From Alicyclobacillus tolerans (lineage in GTDB: Bacteria > Bacillota > Bacilli > Alicyclobacillales > Alicyclobacillaceae): DNA of 64,000 bases. Shown here piece by piece: positions 25,839 to 35,741 of this stretch (position 1 is its first letter; the number at the start of each line of letters is the position of its first letter). The position numbers were made by a program, and so were the translations under genes. The notes beneath the pieces were generated by a model that saw only the letters and a program-made list of their open reading frames with translations, was not told the origin of the DNA and made no database searches. Location of the stretch: the NCBI RefSeq assembly GCF_001447355.1, contig NZ_JXBW01000007.1:91611-155610 (forward strand), in the 5' to 3' direction.

Positions 25839-25852
25839 TATTTTGACAGCGG

Positions 25853-25866
25853 TGTAAGCGATACCA
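25853..25866 (+). promoter_or_regulatory. CcpA cre box downstream of the mctP promoter
   Basis: TGTAAGCGATACCA fits TGWAARCGYTWNCW at 13 of 14 positions. Placed about +8 to +21 from the expected transcription start, it would act as a CcpA roadblock, consistent with catabolite repression of monocarboxylate uptake. Confidence 0.6.
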
Positions 25867-25928
25867 TGTTAACTCCCAAACAACGTTCTTCAACGGCGAA
25901 AGCTGTCTGGTAAAAGGAGGTGGCTAGT

Positions 25929-26141
25929 ATGAACGAACCAAAACAAGTTGCATCGCATCGTCGTCGCTGGTGGTATTTGCTCGTCCTTGTCCCACTTGTC
26001 GGCACGCTTTTTCCACAGTTCTATGCGACCGCGTCACCTGCCATCTGGGGAATTCCTCTCTTTTATTGGTACCAGATGATGTGGGTCATCATTAGTGCCA
26101 TCGTTACAGGCTTTCTATATTTCATACTTAAAGATGACTGA
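25929..26141 (+). CDS. DUF3311 small membrane protein, partner of the symporter
   Basis: 70 residues with two helices: WWYLLVLVPLVGTLFPQFY and MMWVIISAIVTGFLYFIL. DUF3311 proteins of this size are typically encoded just before sodium/solute symporters and act as a presumed accessory subunit, as here. ATG at 25929 has AAAGGAGG 8 nt before it. The stop codon TGA overlaps an ATG at 26141. Co-transcribed with mctP under a cre-controlled promoter. Confidence 0.85.
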   Translation: MNEPKQVASHRRRWWYLLVLVPLVGTLFPQFYATASPAIWGIPLFYWYQMMWVIISAIVTGFLYFILKDD

Positions 26142-26173
26142 TGAGTTTGAAAGAAAGGGGGGGCGATCCTATC

Positions 26174-27685
26174 ATGAATTGGACTGCGTTTACTGTTTTC
26201 ATTATCTTCTTTATATTTGTTACAGTGCTAGGTTTTATCGCCGCGAGATGGCGACGAGCAGATTTGAATCACCTGGAAGAATGGGGATTAGCAGGACGGC
26301 GCTTCGGAACCCTAATCACATGGTTTTTGGTTGGCGGTGATCTTTACACTGCCTATACGTTCATCGCCGTTCCCGCGCTTATGTATGGCGCGGGCGCGCT
26401 CGGTTTTTATGCCGTACCTTACACCATCGTCGTGTACCCTATGTTTCTATTGATCCTGCCGCGCTTTTGGTCTGTGGCCAAACAGCACGGCTATGTGACT
26501 GCTTCTGACTTTATTGAAGGGCGCTTCGGAGATAAACTGCTCTCGCTTGCCATCGCCCTCACGGGTATTGTCGCGACGATGCCTTACATTGCACTACAGT
26601 TGACCGGTATGCAAGCCGTGATTAGCGCCATTGGCATCGGCGGCGACTGGCCGCTCATCATCGCGTTCATTATCCTTGCCCTGTACACGTACACCAGCGG
26701 CTTGCGGGCTCCTGCCATGCTTGCGGTGGTAAAAGAATTAATGATTTATATCACCGTGATCGTATCGGTGATTGTCATTCCCATGAAACTCGGTGGTTTC
26801 GGCCACATCTTCCATGCAGCTGCAGCGGCATTGCCGACACACAATCCGCCAGGAACTGCCATTTTGTCGCCAAAACAATATGCAACCTACGGTACACTGG
26901 CATTTGGCTCTGCACTTGCGCTATTTCTCTACCCGCACGCTCTGACTGGCGTTTTCAGCGCTTCCAGCCGTCGTGTGGTGAAGCGCAATATGGCACTCCT
27001 CCCAGCCTATTCGTTCGCGCTCGGCATCGTCGCACTGTTGGGCTTCATGGCGCTAGCGGCGGGCGTGCATGCCAAATCCACAAGCCAAGCGGTTCCATTG
27101 CTTTTTCTTAAGGAATTCCCAAGTTGGTTTGCTGGCTTCGGGTTTGCGGCTATCGCAATTGGCGCACTTGTACCAGCGGCCATCATGTCTATCGCGGCGT
27201 CCAACCTGTTTACACGCAATATCTACAAAACTTACTTTGCCAAAGGCGCTTCATCAGAACATGAAGCACGCGTGGCAAAGATTGTCTCACTCCTCGTCAA
27301 AGTCGGCGCCCTTGTCTTTATTCTGGGCTTCCCGCAGCAATACGCCATCAGTATGCAACAGGTTGGTGGCATCCTTATCCTGCAGACGGTTCCCGCACTT
27401 GTGCTGGGGTTGTATACGCGCTGGTTCCACAGACGCGCATTGCTGATTGGTTGGCTCGTCGGTATCGTCTACGGCATCTATATGTGGGGAACCACCGGTT
27501 ATAAGTCAACCACGTACGCACTGCACTTGTTCGGTGGTAGCGTCGCAGGCTATGCGGGTATTTTGGCACTAGTCCTGAATGTTATCGTTGTTGTCTTCCT
27601 TACACTGCTGTTCCGCGCGGCAAACCTGAGCAATGGCTCAGATCAGACAAGCCACAGCGATTACCACGTAGAAGCTTCACTTTGA
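26174..27685 (+). CDS. mctP: Sodium/solute symporter family permease, MctP-like monocarboxylate transporter
   Basis: 503 residues, about 13 helices, SSS family. N-terminal WGLAGRRFGTLITWFLVGGDLYTAYTF is the family's first two-helix region (shown split: WGLAGRRFGTLITWFL, VGGDLYTAYTF), and FIEGRFGDKLLSLAIAL, GLRAPAMLAVVKELMIY and PAAIMSIAASNLFTRNIY follow. The pairing with DUF3311 and the sequence style match MctP permeases taking up lactate, pyruvate or alanine with H+ or Na+. ATG at 26174 follows GGGGGGGCGATCC; a coupled ATG at 26141 is an alternative. Ends at a strong bidirectional hairpin. Confidence 0.85.
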   Translation: MNWTAFTVFIIFFIFVTVLGFIAARWRRADLNHLEEWGLAGRRFGTLITWFLVGGDLYTAYTFIAVPALMYGAGALGFYAVPYTIVVYPMFLLILPRFWSVAKQHGYVTASDFIEGRFGDKLLSLAIALTGIVATMPYIALQLTGMQAVISAIGIGGDWPLIIAFIILALYTYTSGLRAPAMLAVVKELMIYITVIVSVIVIPMKLGGFGHIFHAAAAALPTHNPPGTAILSPKQYATYGTLAFGSALALFLYPHALTGVFSASSRRVVKRNMALLPAYSFALGIVALLGFMALAAGVHAKSTSQAVPLLFLKEFPSWFAGFGFAAIAIGALVPAAIMSIAASNLFTRNIYKTYFAKGASSEHEARVAKIVSLLVKVGALVFILGFPQQYAISMQQVGGILILQTVPALVLGLYTRWFHRRALLIGWLVGIVYGIYMWGTTGYKSTTYALHLFGGSVAGYAGILALVLNVIVVVFLTLLFRAANLSNGSDQTSHSDYHVEASL

Positions 27686-27700
27686 TGCACACATAACGCA

Positions 27701-27742
27701 AAAACGGGCGAGCAAACGTGACTACCGTCTGCCGCCCGTTTT
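27701..27742. terminator. Bidirectional terminator between mctP and the DUF2306 gene
   Basis: AAAACGGGCG (27701-27710) pairs with CGCCCGTTTT (27733-27742); the A/T arms give a U tail on either strand. Both converging genes can use it. Confidence 0.75.
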
Positions 27743-27827
27743 GTCGAAACGTCCCCATTTTGTGCTGAAAGCCCGGTCACCAGCGAGAACACTCCGTCAA
27801 CCAGATTGCACATACCATCCACATCCA

Positions 27828-28607
27828 TTAAGCGACTTGCCGTTGTGCCCTTCTTTGCGCAACCAGCCAAGATTCTACAGCGACGACATTGACCACGATG
27901 CTTAAGCATACTGCGATGGCGTAGGCAGTCGCATAAGGCAAATGTCCTACATGTCCACCGAGGTAGGTAAACGCCCGATTAAGAACGTTTGTGTCACAAA
28001 ACACATAGCTACGTAACATCCATGCCCGATGTCGCGCTACATCGCCCTGCCGTATCCAGACGTAAGCAAGTACCGTAACGATCAACCAGTACACGTTCAA
28101 CGTATTAAACGCCACGGTCGGGAGTTCACCGCCTGTGGCAAAGGGAGCTAAATAACCCGATGTTCCGTCCACACCAAGAACAGACGCGATATATAGATAG
28201 CCGACCATGCGATGCACACTATGTTGACGGCGTTCCCCGGTCAGTGTCCAATTGAGCATGCCGCTTACAATGGCAATAACAGCAGCCACAATGTGAATAT
28301 GCAACATCATGATCCATATAGGGTGATTCACATGGCGTGCAATTCCGACCTTATGGGAAAGGAACGATACATCCTGCGGGTCAGCGATGAAACTAGCAAA
28401 CAGCATGTACAGGGCATATGCGAGCGCGATGCCGATTGCAGCATCCCCCAGGTAACTTCGTCGCAACATACCAACGCCTCCAATGGGAATCATGATACCG
28501 CAGGTTGCCAAATTGTGCACGAACAAGCGTAACCATCTATCCCAAGACACCTTGATTACGAGGTCCTTCGTTTGTCGGTGCCCACGCCAGCCGAGCGGAC
28601 GTATCAC
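27828..28607 (-). CDS. DUF2306-like integral membrane protein
   Basis: Up to 259 residues, about six to seven helices. PIWIMMLHIHIVAAVIAIVSG, the following GERRQHSVHRMVGYLYIASVL and VARHRAWMLRSYVFCDTN carry conserved His/Arg residues (H-x-H, HR-x-x-G-x-x-Y, RHRAWMLRSY) that are typical of DUF2306 and related heme-binding-like four-helix membrane proteins; function unknown. The start is unsure: GTG at 28607 has no clear ribosome site and lies close to the terminator of the upstream gene; a start around VSWDRWLRL (GTG, ~28550) is possible. It converges on mctP. Confidence 0.7.
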   Translation of the reverse strand: MIRPLGWRGHRQTKDLVIKVSWDRWLRLFVHNLATCGIMIPIGGVGMLRRSYLGDAAIGIALAYALYMLFASFIADPQDVSFLSHKVGIARHVNHPIWIMMLHIHIVAAVIAIVSGMLNWTLTGERRQHSVHRMVGYLYIASVLGVDGTSGYLAPFATGGELPTVAFNTLNVYWLIVTVLAYVWIRQGDVARHRAWMLRSYVFCDTNVLNRAFTYLGGHVGHLPYATAYAIAVCLSIVVNVVAVESWLVAQRRAQRQVA

Positions 28608-28621
28608 GCTGGGCTTATAGA

Positions 28622-28656
28622 GAAAAGCCCTGCCACTTTTGGCAGAGCCTTTTCTT
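28622..28656. terminator. Terminator of the yhaO-yhaN unit
   Basis: AAAAGCCCTGCCA (28623-28635) and TGGCAGAGCCTTTT (28640-28653) form a stem with a 4-nt loop, one wobble and one bulge, and T-rich flanks on both strands. Lies 115 nt beyond the yhaN stop. Confidence 0.75.
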
Positions 28657-28769
28657 TATGGGTCGCTCAGCGCAGCACGGAAGAGATGTGGCAACGTTCG
28701 TTTCAAGGTGTGCGCTATTTGACGACTACAAACACGCAGCATCACAAATGCCCACACAACGAATCTTGC

Positions 28770-31700
28770 TCACACCATAGACTCCTCGGGTACCCCCAAC
28801 AGATGGTGAACCACAACGCGATGGCCGAGCATTCTTTTGGCGGCATCAACTAAAAACTGATGATGCGTAAAGTAAAACACCTGTGTATAAGCAGACAACT
28901 CGCTTAACACTTCAAGCGTTGCCAACGTCCGCTCATCATCAAAATGAACGAGGATATCATCCATCACGAGCGGCAGTCCAGGTGCAAATTGGAGGTGATT
29001 CTCGATAAAGCCAAGGCGCAGTGCCAGATAAAGCTGATCTCGTGTACCATCGCTCAGTTGCGCTACAGTTCTCGCTTTGCCTGACGCATCCTCAACGACA
29101 AGCCGCGATCCGCCTTCTTCATACGCAATATCAATCTTTTCGTAGCGACCGCACGTCAGACGCCGAAAGAACACAGAAGACCGATCCAGAACCGTGGACG
29201 GATTTTGCTCATGGAACCATTCGATGGCTCTTTGCAACAAGCGCCGAGCCAATTCTACGCGCAGATATTCGCGCCAGGAGCGATCCGCTTCGGCCAACTT
29301 TGCCTCTGCTTCTTGACGTTTTGCTGCGGCATCCGCACGCTCCCGATTCATCTCTTCGAATTGGATTTCACACTCGCGCAGTGCATCGCTGGTGCGTTCC
29401 AGTTGCTCTCGCAAATCGCGCAAGCTGTCGACATGTTCTTGAAGCAAACGCTCAAGTTCGTCCGGATCCGGATACTCAGCCAGTTCGGCCTGTAACTTTT
29501 CAAGTGGCACACCATCCGCTACGGCAAGGACACTCGTCTGCAAAGTGCGCATCTTTTCCTCCAGCTGTCGATACCGCCGCGATTTAGCAATCACATGCCG
29601 ACACGCCTCAGGGGTCACATCGCCGGCGATCCGGCTGTAGCGTTCCATCTCCTGTAAACAAAATTGCAAACTTGACTCCGTATTTCGCAATTGCTCGTGG
29701 GCGTTCGTCAGTTCCTGCTCCACGCTGTCTAACCGATTCAGTGCTTCTATTGCCTGGCTGACTCGCGCTTGTAGCCGACGAACAACCGTGCCGTACGATG
29801 TCCCGGGAGCCACGGACTCACTCAATTCCTCGAGAATACTGTGTACGTCCTTTTCAAAGCGATCGCGCGAAGCCTTTGCTTCCTGCAAATCTCTTGCGAG
29901 CCGCTCGACCTGTGCGGCCTGTGTTTGCCATTCAGAGAGCAGACGAACAAATGCCACATCTGGTGTTTCCGGCAGAAGTCGCAACTCTGCGCGCAAGGCC
30001 TGCCACCGCTCAGCATATTGAGCGGCCTTTTGCTCCTGCACCGCAAGCTCGTGCAACCTGTTCTGCTGCCGATCCCGCTCCTCTTCGAACGCCTGTTTTG
30101 CGGCTTGTTTCTGCTGTGCTAACGTGGCAAAGTCGTGACACTTGCGCAGGATCGCTTGCATCCACTCAGCAATCGTCCATTCCGGGCGAATCGCCACCTG
30201 CAAGTCGACCGCTGCAAGTTCCAGGCGCGATCGCAATTGCTGGCGAAGCTCCTCGAATTGTTCAAGCTTAGCCGTCTGCTCCAGCAATGTCGTATATCGA
30301 TCGCGCACAGGTTGCTGAAACTCAATCAACCACTGCTTCATTTCCCTTGGCGAGCCTGGAACCAGCCCGCAATCCGCCCAGGCGGCCACCCAATCGCTCG
30401 TAAGTTGATCCCTTGTTTCCAACAGATTTTGCATGCACTGCTGCCGCTGCTCGATGCGCCGAAGTGTCTGTTCCTTCCCCAGCGTCTTGGCCGCGGGAAC
30501 CGCAAATCGAGCGGCGTCACGTAGCATCTCATCCACAAGCTCGTCGGCATTGGAGATTGCCCGTTCAAACGCCGACGACAACGACGTTTCACCCATTTCG
30601 TCTACATAATGAGCGACGTCTGCTTCGGTCGAATCGCCACCGGTGATCATCGCCTTGATCAACGCCCAGCCCGCGTCCCGCTGGGCACGTGCTGCCTGCA
30701 AGTCCTCGGCGGTCGGCACGGACGCAAAGCCCTCCAGGCGTTCCAATTCATCTTCCAAGTCGGACACACGTCGCTGTTCCTTCTCCAACTCGCGACGGAA
30801 TTCCCGCAATTCCTCGTCGACTTGCGAAAAATCCTTCTCGTATTGGTTTATGGTCTCTTCGAGCGGAATTGGCAACTTGGCCACACGCTCGATGTCTGGC
30901 TCAACGAATCGTTGCCGACTGAGAAGCTGTTCTAGTTTTCTACGCTCAAAGCGAACCGCGTGCTGCAACTCTTGAATGTCTGTGTCGATCCGATTGTGGC
31001 CAGCCTGTAAAGCGTCCTCCAGCCATGTTTGCCAACGTGCAATGTCCGGTACATCGCCAAATGCCAACCAAGCCTCTTCCCGGCGTTTGACCTCGTCCGT
31101 GGACACATGCAAATCGCTGCGGACGCGCTCGGCATCCTGCATGGCTCTTTGCCATAGCTCGGCGACTTCGTATAGCTCCTCGAGCATCAGCGTTTCGTGC
31201 AACAATTCCGTCGCCCTATCCTCAAGTCGAATGGGCATCCTCTCCAGCATTGCATCGCAACGGCGAACAGCTTCTGTATATTGTTTCTCTAAACGCGGTA
31301 GATCGCTTTCCAGGAGGGTTTCATACTGGCCCACTCGTTCCAGAAGGGCATGCACCTCATCTGCGTAGCGCAATGCTGGCTTGTCGATGACAATCGCTTT
31401 GCGTTGCTCCTCCAGTTGTTCAATGCGCGTTCGTAACCCATGAAGGGACTGTGCGGATTGTACGCGCAGCTCAAGAATCTGCTCAAGTGCCCGTTCATCC
31501 TCTTCGGTCAGCGGTGACATGTCGGCAAATGAACGCAATTCTTCTTGCAGTGCAGCCAATTCGAGCAAGGAGCCCCGAACTCGTTTCATCCGTTCGAGCC
31601 GTGCCCGCTCGCGCTCGATCACGTGTTTCTGTTCCCGACCGTCAACGCGCATCTGACGCAATTTCTCAATCTCTTGCTGAAGCCGTGTAAAGTCCTGGCC

Positions 31701-32291
31701 CCGCAAGGCTTTTTCGTCGATTTCACGCATGAGCTGGTGATAGAGATTCATCGTTCCCGTGAACTTTCTCGTGATCGCGTTGTTCCTTTGACCAACCAAT
31801 TCCCCCGCTCGCTTGGTCAACGTGTCGATGTGCCGCTGCAACATGGTGATCCCGCCACCAGCCGCAAACAGAGAGGTGGCGGCATCGCCTTGAGCGGACA
31901 ACAACCCTTCGCCACCTTCCCGCAGGCGCTCGTGATTCAGTCCATAAAGCATCTCGTACCGGCTGCGGTCGTGCCCTTGCAAGCATGCTTGCAAATCTTG
32001 CTCCAGGGTGGCATCGCCCATGGCGGCGACCAGCTTGTTGCGTTGTATCGTCCGTGCGAAGGCAAGCTCACGGCCATGGGCATTCACCACCGTGCCCGAA
32101 ATTCTCGAGGACCTGGTGTAGTCAAGCGATGGTGTGCCGCCAAACAACCAATCGAGAACAATCTGCAACAGTGTGGTCTTTCCCGCCTCGTTCGGTCCGT
32201 ACAACACGTGAAAATTGACGTCGCCGCGAAAATCGAAAGCGAGATCATGAAAATGTTGTACGTGTTGAACGGCAAGTGCCTGTAGTTTCAT
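28770..32291 (-). CDS. yhaN: SbcC/YhaN-like ABC-type ATPase with long coiled coils
   Basis: 1173-residue Rad50/SbcC-class ATPase. The N-terminal half-site starts MKLQALAVQHVQHFHDLAF with P-loop LYGPNEAGKTTLLQ (about residues 31-44); some 800 residues of Glu/Arg/Gln-rich coiled coil follow; the C-terminal half has the signature QLSDGTRDQLYLALRLGFI and Walker B LPLVMDDILVHFDDERT, ending with an H-loop YFTHHQ. No CxxC zinc hook was seen mid-coil, so it is closer to YhaN than to classical SbcC. It would act with YhaO in DNA end processing and repair. ATG overlaps the yhaO stop by 4 nt (ATGA). Confidence 0.92.
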   Translation of the reverse strand: MKLQALAVQHVQHFHDLAFDFRGDVNFHVLYGPNEAGKTTLLQIVLDWLFGGTPSLDYTRSSRISGTVVNAHGRELAFARTIQRNKLVAAMGDATLEQDLQACLQGHDRSRYEMLYGLNHERLREGGEGLLSAQGDAATSLFAAGGGITMLQRHIDTLTKRAGELVGQRNNAITRKFTGTMNLYHQLMREIDEKALRGQDFTRLQQEIEKLRQMRVDGREQKHVIERERARLERMKRVRGSLLELAALQEELRSFADMSPLTEEDERALEQILELRVQSAQSLHGLRTRIEQLEEQRKAIVIDKPALRYADEVHALLERVGQYETLLESDLPRLEKQYTEAVRRCDAMLERMPIRLEDRATELLHETLMLEELYEVAELWQRAMQDAERVRSDLHVSTDEVKRREEAWLAFGDVPDIARWQTWLEDALQAGHNRIDTDIQELQHAVRFERRKLEQLLSRQRFVEPDIERVAKLPIPLEETINQYEKDFSQVDEELREFRRELEKEQRRVSDLEDELERLEGFASVPTAEDLQAARAQRDAGWALIKAMITGGDSTEADVAHYVDEMGETSLSSAFERAISNADELVDEMLRDAARFAVPAAKTLGKEQTLRRIEQRQQCMQNLLETRDQLTSDWVAAWADCGLVPGSPREMKQWLIEFQQPVRDRYTTLLEQTAKLEQFEELRQQLRSRLELAAVDLQVAIRPEWTIAEWMQAILRKCHDFATLAQQKQAAKQAFEEERDRQQNRLHELAVQEQKAAQYAERWQALRAELRLLPETPDVAFVRLLSEWQTQAAQVERLARDLQEAKASRDRFEKDVHSILEELSESVAPGTSYGTVVRRLQARVSQAIEALNRLDSVEQELTNAHEQLRNTESSLQFCLQEMERYSRIAGDVTPEACRHVIAKSRRYRQLEEKMRTLQTSVLAVADGVPLEKLQAELAEYPDPDELERLLQEHVDSLRDLREQLERTSDALRECEIQFEEMNRERADAAAKRQEAEAKLAEADRSWREYLRVELARRLLQRAIEWFHEQNPSTVLDRSSVFFRRLTCGRYEKIDIAYEEGGSRLVVEDASGKARTVAQLSDGTRDQLYLALRLGFIENHLQFAPGLPLVMDDILVHFDDERTLATLEVLSELSAYTQVFYFTHHQFLVDAAKRMLGHRVVVHHLLGVPEESMV

Positions 32292-33541
32292 CGCCGGTCA
32301 CCTCCCCTCGCCAACTGTGCGTACAACATGGCCTCAGCCTCATCAAGCAAGCGCAGAACGTCGTCGCGCGAGCGAATATACGAAGTGTCAGCTCCGCGAT
32401 CGAAATATCTGTGGCGCTCCTGTGTGGACTGCATATCCCTGACAAATTGGTCCAGGAGATCCACATCGCCACGCGCGGCCTGTAGTGCGCTGACGAGCCA
32501 ATCCGAGGCCGCTTGATCCAGACGCTGTTCTGCCGCAACTGGCCTGGTCTCGATACAGACCTGCTCAATCCATATGTGTGACCCGATATCTTGTGCGATG
32601 CCTATCACTTCAGCATAGACGCGGTCTTCATCGCCAAGCAAGGCACCGTGTATCTCGGTTTCACCAGTCAGCACAGCGCGCACGGCCAAGGGATACCCCT
32701 GATGTGCATGCGCCAGCTTCGCCAATGAGCTTGCTGTCCGATCCACCACTTCATGGAGATCCGTCACGCCGTCGATCGCGATTTCACACACTTCCCAACG
32801 CAACACGTCCAAAGGTTGTTGCCGCACCTCGACGACGCGCCCGCCATCGACCCGCACAACGGTACAACCCTTGGCTCCTGTTTCGCGAATATGTCTTCCT
32901 TGCAGATTTCCGGGATAAACAATATGGGGGTACTCATGGAGGATCTGGCGCATGTGAATGTGGCCCAAAGCCCAGTAGTCGTAGCCCTTGTCCCAGAGAT
33001 CGTCGATGCGACAAGGGGCGTATGGGTCGTGCCCGGCTTGTCCCTGCACTGCCGTATGCAAGAGACCGATGTTGAAATAACCTGGAACAGGATCCGGATA
33101 TGAAATGGCCAGATTTTCGCGAACGTCGCGCGTGGCAAAACCTTGGCCATGGATGGCCACGCCAATGTCCTCAAGACGTTGGGTCTCTGGCTCCGATACG
33201 GAAAACTCGAACACGTTATCCGGCAAGCGCAGTTCGCGCGTGATGATACTCGCCGCGTCGTGGTTACCGCGAATGAAAAACACGGGGATCCCGGCTTCGC
33301 CAAGGCGCGCCATGCATTTGCGGAAAAACAGGCCTGTATGATAGTCCTTCCAATCGCCGTCGTAAACGTCCCCGGCGATCACGACAAAGTGCACCGATTC
33401 GCGAACACAAAAATCAACCAGGTTCTCGAGGGCGCGCCTCGTCGCTGACCGCAACTGGTCAATCGGGGCGTCCGCGCGCCCCGACAACCCGTGCAAAGGA
33501 CTATCCAAGTGCAGGTCTGCACAGTGTACGAACGTAAACAG
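32288..33541 (-). CDS. yhaO: SbcD/YhaO-like metallophosphoesterase (DNA repair nuclease)
   Basis: About 417 residues. Mre11/SbcD-type calcineurin-like signatures: FVHCADLHLDSPL (D-x-H), VIAGDVYDGDW (GD-x-x-D), FFIRGNHDAAS (GNHD), IGLLHTAVQG and YWALGHIHMRQ (GH-x-H). Nuclease subunit of the complex with the following ATPase, coupled by an ATGA overlap. The start is unusual: AGGAGGGG is followed 5 nt later by CTG (33541), which would give MFTFVHCADLHLD as in relatives; the next upstream in-frame GTG has no ribosome site. CTG initiation is therefore proposed, not proven. Confidence 0.9.
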   Translation of the reverse strand: MFTFVHCADLHLDSPLHGLSGRADAPIDQLRSATRRALENLVDFCVRESVHFVVIAGDVYDGDWKDYHTGLFFRKCMARLGEAGIPVFFIRGNHDAASIITRELRLPDNVFEFSVSEPETQRLEDIGVAIHGQGFATRDVRENLAISYPDPVPGYFNIGLLHTAVQGQAGHDPYAPCRIDDLWDKGYDYWALGHIHMRQILHEYPHIVYPGNLQGRHIRETGAKGCTVVRVDGGRVVEVRQQPLDVLRWEVCEIAIDGVTDLHEVVDRTASSLAKLAHAHQGYPLAVRAVLTGETEIHGALLGDEDRVYAEVIGIAQDIGSHIWIEQVCIETRPVAAEQRLDQAASDWLVSALQAARGDVDLLDQFVRDMQSTQERHRYFDRGADTSYIRSRDDVLRLLDEAEAMLYAQLARGGDRR

Positions 33542-33612
33542 ATGAACCCCTCCTGTCCCGATCACGGCTGATGGTTTGATCCATTCGCGAGATCGGACAA
33601 GTGTTCCTTTTG

Positions 33613-35694
33613 TTAGAAGATGGTTCTTCCCTGCTCGTCTGGAATGCCTGACTTTCGATAAAAGTACGTGTTGATCACGTCCCGCCACTCGATGGCGTCT
33701 TGCAACTGCGTGTCTAGGCGAGCACACACGGCATGATGGCGCTCCGGATCGACCTTATCGGCGAGTTCCGCCCAGACCCTGCGCATCCGCTCCACGGCCT
33801 CGACGCCGCTGAAATGAGTGTCGTAGATGTGTTGAATCACCGTTGTCCCCGACTGCAGCCGATGTGTGTAGGGCACGTGGTGGAAGAACAACAACAATTC
33901 GTCTGGGCAGGTTTCGAGGTTCTCGTATAGGCTCCGATTCGGTTCATGATATTGCCCCGTTTAACCAGTTCCCGTCGCCAACGTACGATCGGCGCCAATG
34001 CCGTAGCAGTCTGCAAAGTGGTACGTCCCCCATTTGGAATACTCGTGCCCGTCGACATTTGGACCATAGTGATGGCCGGGATTGACCATCCAACCGACGC
34101 CAAGCGGGGCGGTATAGTCTTCATAAGTGCGCCATGACGTCAGCAGAATGTCCGTAATTGCCTTGACGACGTCACAATCATCGCCATATGTCAAGCGCAC
34201 CCACTCGGCCGTGATGGTTTCCACAGACAGGGACGGATCCCAGGCAAGGCGCCCAAATCCGTATAGATTTGCCTGCGCGAAGGAGTGTCCCGTCCAATTC
34301 GTATCGTCGCCGACATTGACGACGCCGGCGATGCCACCATGGGCACGCCCGAACAGCTCGCCTGACGCACAACGAGCGACGGTTGATCCCTGCCCGCAAG
34401 CGTGAGTATCAAAGTCCAGAATTTCTTTCCATTGTGGGATGAGATAGCAAACATGTTTCTGTTGCCCGGTATACTCTTGTGTGATTTGCAACTCGAGCAT
34501 CTGATTCGTTCTGGACAACCCACCAAACAACGGCGAGACTGGCTCCCGCACTTGAAAGTCCATGGGGCCATTCTTGATCTGCAAGAGGACGTTGTCGGCA
34601 AAGCGCCCATCAAGCGGTGTGAAGTGATCAAATGCCGCTCGGGCGCGGTCTGTCTTTCGATCTCGCCAGTCCTGCAGGCAGTTGTACACAAAGCATCGCC
34701 AAATGACAAGACCGCCGTGTGGTTTAAGCGATTGCGCCAACATGTTCGCTCCGTCGGCGTGATCGCGCCCATAGGTGAAAGGCCCGGGCCGGAACTCGGA
34801 ATCTGCCTTGACCAGAAATCCACCGAAGTCCGGAATATATCGATAAATCCGATCCGCCGCCTCGTTCCACCAAGCTTGCACCTCAGGATCAAGCGGATCG
34901 GCTGTCTCGAGGTGGCCCAATTCGACTGGGCTGGCAAAGTTGACGCTCAGGAAAACGCGGATGCCGTAATCGCGAAACAAATCTGCCAATCTTGCCAAGG
35001 ACGGAAGGTATGCGTCTGTGACAAACTGAGTTTCCACCCGATGCACGTTCACGTTGTTGACCGCGATGGCATTGATGCCCACAGACGCGAGTAGGCGGGC
35101 GTAGTCGCGCACGCGCACCGGATCGAATTGCACCGTGTTTGAACGATAGAACAGCGACTTACCTGCATACCCGCGCTCAATGCTGCCATCGGCGTTGTCC
35201 CAGTGGTTGATCATGCGCAGTTCATTCTGTGGCGACTGCACAATAGGCTCTGCCAGTGGCTGCCCCATGCGGATGGACCGCATTAGGTGGAAGACGCCAT
35301 ACAAGCAGCCTGCCTCGGTACGACCGGCGATGGCGAGGGAACCATTTTCGACCGGCACGATGGCATAGCCGTCACCGTGAACTTGCTGAATATACGCGGC
35401 TACTTGGTGGGCAACAGAGTCTGGAAGGTCACCTACGAGACCCAGGTAGAGGCGGCAAGGAGCCGTCCGCGCGGCCTCACCCACTTTCGGCTCGATTGCA
35501 AACGCCTCCTCGATACCTTGGCACAACTCTGCCGCCGCGGTGTCCAGCACACGGGTGCCTGCTCGCCAAACGATGGCTTGCGTGAATGGATACGTCTCTG
35601 CATCCACTGCGACAGGTGTCGCCTGTAACCACGCGGCGTAGTCTCGGCTGACCGCCGTCGTTAACGCACGATGGTCTTGCGTTGTTTTCCCCAA
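33613..35694 (-). pseudogene. aguA: GH67 alpha-glucuronidase with one in-frame TAA stop
   Basis: Cytosolic GH67 enzymes cleave (4-O-methyl)glucuronic acid from aldouronic acids made by xylanases. From the TTG start (AAAGGAGGGCATTC upstream) 577 codons run to TAA at 33961-33963; the same frame then continues 115 codons with [31 protein letters not shown] and [20 protein letters not shown], the family's C-terminal end. Relatives have Tyr at the stop, so TAC/TAT to TAA is the only lesion. Catalytic-region residues are upstream and intact: Glu300 in KADSEFRPG, Asp379 in [10 protein letters not shown], Glu407 in ITQEYTGQ (constant +15 offset from the Geobacillus enzyme as I recall it). The lost C-terminal part packs the dimer, so the short product is probably inactive. 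Confidence 0.9.
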
Positions 35695-35741
35695 GAATGC
35701 CCTCCTTTCGACACAGGCGGTTGTCGCGTGCCATCCGCCAA

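Noticed and set aside
33837..34124. Separate frame covering the join at the aguA stop, suggesting a frameshift
   Set aside because: The GH67 C-terminus continues in the same frame after TAA, so the lesion is a nonsense codon, not a frameshift.
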